Shown piece by piece: positions 56,602-64,000 of a DNA stretch of 64,000 nt (position 1 is the first letter of the stretch; every line of letters begins with the position of its first letter). The notes under the pieces were generated by a model. That model ran no database searches and was not told where the DNA came from. It saw only the letters and a program-made list of their open reading frames with translations. Source of the stretch: Kineosphaera limosa NBRC 100340 (GTDB lineage: Bacteria; Actinomycetota; Actinomycetes; Actinomycetales; Dermatophilaceae); contig NZ_BAHD01000005.1 in NCBI RefSeq assembly GCF_000298215.1, forward strand, positions 62,001 to 126,000. The letters run 5' to 3'. The position numbers and the translations under genes are program-made.

Positions 56602-56746
56602 GGCGCTTACGAGGCATGACCTGTCGGATTCGAAGACCTGGACGTCTTCGGCCCGCGTCGCGCACGTCGCTGCCCATGGAGGGGGTTGTTGACGTGCCGC
56701 GGGCTTCACCCCAAGGACGCCACGATTTGATGAGAATCGCGCGCCC
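56602..56746 (-). promoter_or_regulatory. c-di-AMP riboswitch (ydaO/yuaA type) upstream of the NlpC/P60 gene
   Basis: Read on minus, this leader contains TTGGGGTGAAGCC, matching the conserved TGGGGTGAA core, and near its end CGAATCCGACAGGTC followed by CCTCGTAAGCGCC, matching the CGAATCCGACAGCTAACCTCGTAGGCG consensus. The outer pairing GGGCGC with GCGCC closes the element. In Actinobacteria these riboswitches typically sit upstream of cell-wall hydrolases and turn expression off when c-di-AMP is high. The exact ends are my estimate. Confidence 0.72.
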
Positions 56747-56766
56747 GGTGTTGCTGGGTGCACCGC

Positions 56767-56818
56767 TCCTACCACCCACACATTTCTGTGCGAAGTTTGA
56801 CCGCTCGTGGTGGTAGGA
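56767..56818. other. Hairpin just upstream of the riboswitch
   Basis: Perfect ten-base arms TCCTACCACC and GGTGGTAGGA, with an inner CACA/TGTG stem. It lies about 20 bases upstream of the riboswitch on the transcript or in the promoter. It may shield the 5' end of the leader or act as an operator. Confidence 0.45.
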
Positions 56819-56912
56819 CTCAGCGTCACGAGACGGTGGACCGGATCAGGGGTTCCGAGCCGTTAGCCAACGTAGGGCAGTCGATAACGATCCTGCAAAG
56901 TCGCGGGGCCCC

Positions 56913-56930
56913 TTGTGAACTTTGTCACAA
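56913..56930. promoter_or_regulatory. CRP/GlxR-type binding site upstream of the NlpC/P60 gene
   Basis: TTGTGA-ACTTTG-TCACAA is a perfect palindrome and a full TGTGA-N6-TCACA consensus. It lies about 165 bases above the riboswitch start, plausibly at the promoter. cAMP-receptor-type regulation of secreted cell-wall hydrolases is known in corynebacteria and mycobacteria. Confidence 0.65.
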
Positions 56931-57276
56931 GCTTTGCCCGGAACCCGACGCGAGACGGCGCCCTCGAGTCCGGATATATCGGGTCCTTGACCTGCGGGAT
57001 AGCTACGGCACCGGGCAATTTGCCCAGTGGTGGCGCCCCGCGCAGCGGATCACGAGCACCCCTCCCGAACGGTCCACATGCTGGACACAGGAAGTTTACA
57101 GGATTGCCTCAGGTGGGCCGGAACGGGATACGGGCAGCCCGTGAGATCCGCAGGACGGTCCGCCTGGCCCCGGTAAACCACGGGATCGGACACGTTCGAG
57201 CCCGTTCGGACGGGGCAACCCCCAGTGCCCGTGGGTTTCGTCACCCACTGGCTCCCGCCGGCCTCCACTGGGCGGC
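56931..57276. other. Gene-free stretch between the NlpC/P60 promoter region and the metallopeptidase gene
   Basis: About 346 bases with no ORF supported by motif or ribosome-binding site. It should include the promoter-distal sequence of the hydrolase and the terminator region of the metallopeptidase gene. I saw no repeat, tRNA or RNA family here. Confidence 0.4.
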
Positions 57277-58239
57277 TCAGAGCTGGTCGGCGTTGAGGGT
57301 GTTGCACGAGTTGATCGACTGGGAGTTGTAGCCGTTCATGAACCACTTGCGGCGCTGTTCGCTGGTGCCGTGCGTGAAGTTCTCGGGGCTGACCCGACCC
57401 TGGGTCCGCTCCTGGATGTGGTCGTCACCGACCGCGCTGGCCGCCGAAAGGGCGGAGTCGATGTCCTTCTGAGTCAGCGGCTGCAGCAGGGTGTTGCCCG
57501 CGGAGTCCTTCGTCGTCTGGGCGTCTTTGGCCCACATTCCAGCGAAGCAGTCGGCCAGCAGCTCGATCCGTACGCCGCCGCTCTCCGGGCCCCGGGGGTC
57601 CTGCTGGGCCTCGTTCAGCAGACCGAGTTGGTCCTGCAGCGCGTGCCCGTACTCGTGCGCGACCACGTACATCTGCGCCAGGTTGCCGCCGTCGGCACCG
57701 AACTGACTGCTGAGGATCTTGAAGAAGTCGGCGTCGATGTACACCTTCTGGTCCAGCGGGCAGTAGAACGGCCCGACCTGATTGCTCGCGGTGCCGCACG
57801 CCGACTGGGTCTGACCCTGGTAGAGCACGGTTTCGGTCATGCGCCACTGGCGCTGGTTGTTGGACTGCTCCGGCAGCTCGCGCTTCCAGTAGTCCTGCAC
57901 GCTGTTCACCGTGCCGATGACGCGACACTCGACATCCCGGTTGGCGTCGGCGCCCGTCTGGCACCGGGCGAACCGATTGTTGTCGATCGAACCGCCTCCG
58001 GTCACCGAGTCGTTGCGGCCGAAGATGTCGCCCGGTTGGGTCTGCTCCTGAGGTGCCGGTGCGGGGGCAGGGGAACTGCCGCCGCCCAGCCCGTCACCGA
58101 AGAACAGGAAGAGCAGCAACACGATGACCGACAGGCAGCCACCTCCGCCGCCGATGACCATGCCGCCCGGGCGGAAGCCGCCGCCCCCGCCGCCCGATAC
58201 CTGGGAGGTGTCGAGCCGGGCGTTGTCGTTGAAGGTCAT
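57277..58239 (-). CDS. Neutral zinc metallopeptidase (YpfJ family)
   Basis: 320 residues from ATG 58239. Gly-rich N-terminus (about 16-35), one membrane helix (about 36-50), a proline/glutamine linker, then the zincin-like domain with HEYGHALQDQLG (about 194-205) as zinc motif, and ELLADCFAGMWA carrying the third ligand. Conserved Cys (CGTAS, FYCPLDQ, INSCNT) likely form extracellular disulfides. It is a membrane-anchored protease of unknown substrate. Divergent from the ABC-F gene. Confidence 0.9.
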   Translation of the reverse strand: MTFNDNARLDTSQVSGGGGGGFRPGGMVIGGGGGCLSVIVLLLFLFFGDGLGGGSSPAPAPAPQEQTQPGDIFGRNDSVTGGGSIDNNRFARCQTGADANRDVECRVIGTVNSVQDYWKRELPEQSNNQRQWRMTETVLYQGQTQSACGTASNQVGPFYCPLDQKVYIDADFFKILSSQFGADGGNLAQMYVVAHEYGHALQDQLGLLNEAQQDPRGPESGGVRIELLADCFAGMWAKDAQTTKDSAGNTLLQPLTQKDIDSALSAASAVGDDHIQERTQGRVSPENFTHGTSEQRRKWFMNGYNSQSINSCNTLNADQL

Positions 58240-58401
58240 GGGGCCCTCCTGGTGCCTCGTGCCGGGGTCGCGGTCGCACCCCGGCGGGTGCCGGGGCGCG
58301 GCGGGCCGACACGTAAACTATGCAACGGCCGCTTCCGCCGGTGGGTGACCGCTGCGCCCCACCAGGTCTTCCTCTTTCCCCGTTCTGTGCAGGAGCATGT
58401 C

Positions 58402-60000
<1,599 letters not shown>

Positions 60001-60144
60001 GCGCGTGCGGCGCGCCCGAGAGGTCGCCGCGAAGGTCATTGCCCGGCAGCACCGCTGGCGCTACTGTGACGCCGTTGCGGGGCTGTGCACCGATGCCGTC
60101 GGGCCGGCCCTTCCCTCGTGTCTCCTCCAAGAAAGGGGCGAGCC

Positions 60145-61659
60145 GTGCTCGATGAATGGGCGAAGACCATCAACGGCATCGTGTGGTCGGATGCGCTCAT
60201 TGCGCTGTGTCTGCTCACCGGTCTGTACTTCTCGCTGCGGATGCGGTTCGTGCAGGTGCGCCTCTTCGGCGACATGCTGCGCCAGATGCGCGCCGGAGAA
60301 TCATCGGAGTCCGGAGTCTCGTCCTTCCAGGCGCTGGCCATGAGTCTGGCCGGTCGCGTCGGCACCGGAAATATCGCCGGTGTCGCGACCGCGATCGCCT
60401 TCGGTGGGCCGGGCGCGGTGTTCTGGATGTGGATGATGGCCTTCCTCGGGGCCTCGTCCTCCTTCATCGAATGCACCTTGGGGCAGATCTACAAGGAGCG
60501 CGACGCGGGCGGTGAGTATCGCGGCGGGCCGGCCTTCTACATCGAGAAGGGCCTGGGGATGCGCTGGTACGGGCTGTTGTTCGCCCTGGTCACCGTCATG
60601 GCGATGGGCATCCTGCTGCCCGGCATCCAGTCCAACGGCATCACCGCGGCGGCCGACCACGCCTGGGGCCTGGACCCGCGGATCGCGACCATCGGCATCA
60701 TCATCATGCTGGCGTTCATCGTCGTCGGCGGCGTCAAGCGCATCGCGATCTTCGCCTCGCTCGTCGTGCCGTTCATGGCGATCCTCTACATCGCGATGAC
60801 CGTCATCGTGTTGGTGCTCAACGCCTCGATGATCCCCGAGGTGCTGGCGCTCATCCTGCGCAGCGCCTTCGGGATGGACGCCGCGTTCGGCGCGATCATC
60901 GGCCTGGCCGTGCAGTGGGGCGTCAAACGCGGCATCTACTCCAACGAAGCCGGTCAGGGCACCGGCCCGCACGCCGCCGCCGCCGCCGAGGTCTCGCACC
61001 CCGCCAAGCAGGGCCTCGTGCAGGCCTTCGCCGTGTACGTCGACACGCTGCTCATCTGCTCGGCGACGGCGTTCATGATCCTGTCCACCGACATGTACCA
61101 GGTGTACTCGGGCGGCTCGACGGACTCCGAGGTGCTCTACACCGGCGACGCGGCGGTCGCGGGCGCAGCGGTCGGCCCGGCCTACACGCAGGCCGCGCTC
61201 GACACGGTGCACAACGGCCTGGGTGGCCCCTTCGTGGCGATCGCCCTGTTCTTCTTCGCGTTCACCACGATCGTGGCCTACTACTACATGGCCGAGACCA
61301 ACCTCATCTACCTCACCCGCGGGATGTCGGATCGCACCCGCGAGGTGCTGCTGCGGCTGCTGCAGCTCGCGCTGCTCATCACCACCGCCGTCGGTGCGCT
61401 GCGCACCTCCGATGCGGCCTGGACCGTCGGTGACATCGGCGTGGGCCTCATGGCCTGGCTCAACCTCATCGCGATCATCATTCTGCAAAAGCCCGCCCTC
61501 ATCGCCCTCGAGGATTACGAGCGGCAGCGCAAGGAGGGCATCGACCCGCAGTTCGACCCCCGGCCCCTGGGCATCAAGAACGCGCCGTTCTGGGAGGAGC
61601 GCGCCCGGGCCCGTGAGGACGGCGCCGGGGCTGTCACCGGCGGCGACGAACAAGCCTGA
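60145..61659 (+). CDS. Alanine/glycine:cation symporter (AGCS family)
   Basis: 504 residues from GTG 60145 (AAAGGGG upstream), about eleven membrane helices. Family motifs are SLAGRVGTGNIAGVATAI (about 73-90), GGPGAVFWMWMMAFLG, FYIEKGLG and GIYSNEAGQGTGPHAAA. It imports Ala, Gly or D-Ala with Na+ or H+. The polar C-terminus (about 470-504) is cytoplasmic. The next gene is separated by a strong hairpin. Confidence 0.93.
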   Translation: MLDEWAKTINGIVWSDALIALCLLTGLYFSLRMRFVQVRLFGDMLRQMRAGESSESGVSSFQALAMSLAGRVGTGNIAGVATAIAFGGPGAVFWMWMMAFLGASSSFIECTLGQIYKERDAGGEYRGGPAFYIEKGLGMRWYGLLFALVTVMAMGILLPGIQSNGITAAADHAWGLDPRIATIGIIIMLAFIVVGGVKRIAIFASLVVPFMAILYIAMTVIVLVLNASMIPEVLALILRSAFGMDAAFGAIIGLAVQWGVKRGIYSNEAGQGTGPHAAAAAEVSHPAKQGLVQAFAVYVDTLLICSATAFMILSTDMYQVYSGGSTDSEVLYTGDAAVAGAAVGPAYTQAALDTVHNGLGGPFVAIALFFFAFTTIVAYYYMAETNLIYLTRGMSDRTREVLLRLLQLALLITTAVGALRTSDAAWTVGDIGVGLMAWLNLIAIIILQKPALIALEDYERQRKEGIDPQFDPRPLGIKNAPFWEERARAREDGAGAVTGGDEQA

Positions 61660-61669
61660 TTCGCGGTGC

Positions 61670-61722
61670 CGACAGCTACCCCGCGGAGCGCGACAGCGAT
61701 CGCGCCCGCGGGGTAGCTGTCG
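61670..61722. terminator. Terminator after the AGCS symporter gene
   Basis: 17-base perfect arms, CGACAGCTACCCCGCGG with its complement (61706-61722), and a further inner GCGCG/CGCGC stem around an ACAGCGAT loop. It starts 11 bases after the symporter stop and ends 15 bases before the enoyl-CoA hydratase ATG, so that gene's promoter must overlap it. Confidence 0.75.
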
Positions 61723-61737
61723 CTTAGCCTGCCGGGT

Positions 61738-62517
61738 ATGAGTGAAGCAACAGGTGCGGGCGTGCCGCTGCGGGTGAGTCACGACGGGGCCGTCACGTGG
61801 GTGCGGCTCGACGAGCCGCGGCGGATGAACCCGCAGAGCCCGGCGCTGTGGGCCGAGTTGGCCTCGGTGGCGCGGGAACTGCCACAGGAGACGCGTGCGG
61901 TCGTGTTGTGCGCGTCGGGTCCGTCGTTTTCCGCCGGTCTCGATCGACGGACCCTGACCGCGGCCGGCCTGACCGAGCTCTTCGGGGACACCGCCGAGCC
62001 GGAGGCGATCGCCGCCCAGATCGCCGGCTACCAGGAGGCGTTCACGGCCTGGCGCGAGAGTCCGGCGCTCGTCGTGGCGGCGGTGCAGGGCCACGCGATC
62101 GGCGCCGGTTTTCAACTGGCGCTGGCCGCTGACCTGCGCATCGTCGCCGACGACGTGTCGTTCTGCATGGGCGAGATCCTCGTCGGTCTCGTGCCCGATC
62201 TGGGCGGTACCGGGCGGCTCGTCGACATCCTCGGGCCCGACCGCGCGCTGGAGATCTGCCTGACCGGTCGTCGTATCGGCGCCGACGAGGCGGTCGCCCT
62301 CGGCCTGGCGACGCTGGCTGTGCCCGCGGCCGAACTCGACTCCACGGTCGGCGATCTGCTGGAGGCGGTGCTGGCGGCCGACCCGGCCGCGGTGGGGGAG
62401 TTGCTGCCGTTGCTGCGCGGCGCCACCGGCCGCGACCGTGCTGGGCAGTTGGCCGCCGAACGGGCCGCCCAGTCGCGGCTGCTCGCGGCGCGACTGGCGA
62501 CGCTGCGGGGGGAGTAG
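61738..62517 (+). CDS. Enoyl-CoA hydratase/isomerase family protein
   Basis: 259 residues. Crotonase fold with SAGLDRRTL oxyanion-hole region (about 64-72), and VQGHAIGAGFQLALAADLRI. The catalytic Glu region reads GEILVGLVPDLGGTGRLVDILG; one of the two Glu of classical hydratases is replaced here (VGLVPDLGG), so the exact reaction may be hydratase or isomerase. It acts on CoA thioesters. There is no ribosome-binding site of note and only 15 bases after the hairpin, suggesting a leaderless start. It precedes the ABC exporter gene by six bases. Confidence 0.87.
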   Translation: MSEATGAGVPLRVSHDGAVTWVRLDEPRRMNPQSPALWAELASVARELPQETRAVVLCASGPSFSAGLDRRTLTAAGLTELFGDTAEPEAIAAQIAGYQEAFTAWRESPALVVAAVQGHAIGAGFQLALAADLRIVADDVSFCMGEILVGLVPDLGGTGRLVDILGPDRALEICLTGRRIGADEAVALGLATLAVPAAELDSTVGDLLEAVLAADPAAVGELLPLLRGATGRDRAGQLAAERAAQSRLLAARLATLRGE

Positions 62518-62523
62518 CGCCGG

Positions 62524-64000
62524 ATGACGATGGGCAGCGGCTTCATGACGATGCGCTCGATGTCGCGGGTCGACTCGATGCGCGGCGCCCGCCTGAAGCC
62601 GGGCACGTTGCGGCGCGTCATCCGGTACGCCGCCCCGTACAAGCGCCGGATGGCGTTCTTTCTCGCGCTCGTCATCGCCGGGTCGATGCTCGTCGTGGCG
62701 GCGCCGCTCATTCTGCAGCGGATCGTCGACGACGGGATCATGGCGCAGAACACGACGCTGGTCATCTGGTTGGCGCTGCTCGTCGCCGCCCTGGCCCTGC
62801 TCGAGGCGCTGCTGGGGGTGTGGCAGCGGCGCACCAGCGCGCTCATCGGCGAGGGGCTCATCTACGACCTGCGCGGCGAGGTCTTCGCGCACGTGCTCTC
62901 CCAGCCCATCGCGTTCTTCACCCGCACCCAGACCGGCGCGCTGGTGTCCCGGCTCAACACCGACGTCATCGGCGCGCAGCAGGCGTTCACCTCGACACTG
63001 TCCGGGGTGGTCAGCAATGTCGTCTCGCTCGTGCTGCTGCTGGCGGCGATGGCGAGCCTGAGCTGGCCGTTGACGCTGGCGAGCCTGGCGTTGCTGCCGA
63101 TCTTCCTCCTGCCCGCCCGGCTCGTCGGGCGCCGCCTGGCGGGCCTGACCCACGAGTCGATGAACCTCAACGCCGATCTCGGCACGCGGATGACCGAGCG
63201 GTTCAACGTCGCCGGCGCCCTGTTGGTCAAGCTCTTCGGCAATCCCGGCCGCGAGCACGCCGGCTATGCGCGGCGGGCGGCCGCCGTCCGCGACGTCGGC
63301 GTCGAGATCGCGATGAACCGGCAGCTGTTTCTCACGGGCCTGACGCTCATCGCGGCGCTGGCGACCGCCCTCGTCTACGGCGTCGGTGGGGTGGGGGCCG
63401 CCCAAGGCCAGATGACGGTCGGCACCCTGCTGGCGTTGACGGCACTGCTGGCGCGGCTGTACACGCCGCTGACCGCCCTGTCGACGGTGCGGGTCGACGT
63501 CATGACCGCGCTGGTCTCGTTCGAGCGCGTCTTCGAAGTGCTCGACCTGCGTCCGCTCGTGCGCGACCCCGAGCAGCCCCGCGCGCTGCCCGCAGGGTCG
63601 CTGAGCCTGGAGTTGGAGCACGCCGACTTCGCGTATCCGGGCGCCGACGAGATCTCGCTGGCGTCGCTGGAAAGCACCGCGACCGGCGACCGGCGCGGTG
63701 GCTCCCAGGTGCTGCACGACGTGAACCTGGCCGTGCGGCCGGGGCAGCTCGTCGCTCTCGTCGGACCGAGCGGCGCGGGCAAGACGACGGTGACCAGTCT
63801 CGTGTCGCGGCTGTACGACGTGACGGGCGGCGCGGTGCGCATCGGCGGCGTCGACGTGCGCGAGGTGACCCAGGCCGACCTGCACGACGCGGTCGGCGTG
63901 GTCACGCAGGAGGCGCACCTGTTTCACGACACCATCCGCGCCAACCTCGACTACGCCCGCCCCGGGGTCAGTGAGGGCGAGATGGTGCAGGCGCTGCAGG
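62524..64000 (+). CDS. ABC exporter with fused membrane and ATPase domains (C-terminal part outside the window)
   Basis: 492 visible residues from ATG 62524; the frame continues past the window. Six transmembrane helices (about 30-330) start after a basic leader; LRGEVFAHVLSQPIAFFTRTQTG holds the coupling region. The nucleotide-binding domain begins near 355 with Walker A GPSGAGKTT (about 418-426) and Q-loop VTQEAHLFHDTI. Signature and Walker B lie beyond the edge. It is a homo- or hetero-dimeric MsbA/LmrA-type exporter; substrate unknown. It is probably co-transcribed with the enoyl-CoA hydratase gene. Confidence 0.92.
   Translation, partial: MTMGSGFMTMRSMSRVDSMRGARLKPGTLRRVIRYAAPYKRRMAFFLALVIAGSMLVVAAPLILQRIVDDGIMAQNTTLVIWLALLVAALALLEALLGVWQRRTSALIGEGLIYDLRGEVFAHVLSQPIAFFTRTQTGALVSRLNTDVIGAQQAFTSTLSGVVSNVVSLVLLLAAMASLSWPLTLASLALLPIFLLPARLVGRRLAGLTHESMNLNADLGTRMTERFNVAGALLVKLFGNPGREHAGYARRAAAVRDVGVEIAMNRQLFLTGLTLIAALATALVYGVGGVGAAQGQMTVGTLLALTALLARLYTPLTALSTVRVDVMTALVSFERVFEVLDLRPLVRDPEQPRALPAGSLSLELEHADFAYPGADEISLASLESTATGDRRGGSQVLHDVNLAVRPGQLVALVGPSGAGKTTVTSLVSRLYDVTGGAVRIGGVDVREVTQADLHDAVGVVTQEAHLFHDTIRANLDYARPGVSEGEMVQALQ

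Noticed and set aside
57370..58401. Long upstream extension of the ABC-F frame
   Set aside because: It is antisense to the metallopeptidase gene; a GTG at 58402 with AGGAG gives the normal family N-terminus.
60301..63927. Very long minus-strand open frame (over 1200 codons)
   Set aside because: It lies antisense to three well-supported genes, has low-complexity Arg/Gly/Asp/Gln/His composition and no domain; it is a shadow of the high third-position GC.

Overview
The window is high-GC, densely coding DNA from an actinobacterium. The evidence is WhiA, RbpA, OpcA paired with Zwf, the SufR-SufB-SufD-Rieske-SufC-SufS-SufU-SufT order, and the block uvrC-rapZ-yvcK-whiA-gap-pgk-tpiA-secG. Gene order and proteins fit Micrococcales (Intrasporangiaceae/Dermatophilaceae-like) best, but that placement is inference. 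No rRNA, tRNA or CRISPR array was seen.

Region 1 (1-8628) is an accessory signalling and membrane segment. It holds two NarL/DesR-type two-component modules (the first response regulator is cut by the window edge), a CPBP-family membrane protease, an ABC-2 exporter (ATPase plus permease), a lipoprotein, an unrecognised multipass protein, and two related DUF6326-like four-helix proteins. A strong hairpin closes it at 8593-8628.

Region 2 (about 8629-21275) is a compound mobile island. It starts with a Tn5053/Tn402-type core on the minus strand (tniA, tniB, tniQ, a res-like gap, serine resolvase). Next come a cadmium/lead module (cmtR-cadD) and a mercury module (merR divergent from merA-merB, with merB broken by a one-base frameshift). 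A Tn3-family transposase follows, with a small translationally coupled downstream ORF and a recognisable Tn3-type terminal repeat at 21238-21275.

Region 3 (21276-31732) returns to chromosomal genes. It contains a Tat/lipoprotein Rieske protein, a branched-chain amino-acid type ABC importer (livK-H-M-G-F), uvrC, rapZ and yvcK.

Region 4 (31895-43130) is central carbon metabolism: whiA, gap, pgk, tpiA, secG and rbpA on plus, then the oxidative/non-oxidative pentose-phosphate operon tkt-tal-zwf-opcA on minus. No pgl gene is present at its usual place.

Region 5 (43428-55213) has ctaB (heme O synthase), an ABC-2 exporter, a GcvR-like double-ACT protein and the complete suf operon behind an iron-box-like palindrome. 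An acyl-CoA synthetase gene follows closely.

Region 6 (55269-64000) has a HAD phosphatase, and an NlpC/P60 cell-wall hydrolase under a c-di-AMP (ydaO-type) riboswitch with a CRP-type site upstream. It then has a zinc metallopeptidase, an ABC-F ATPase, an alanine/glycine:Na+ symporter, an enoyl-CoA hydratase and a truncated ABC exporter at the window edge.
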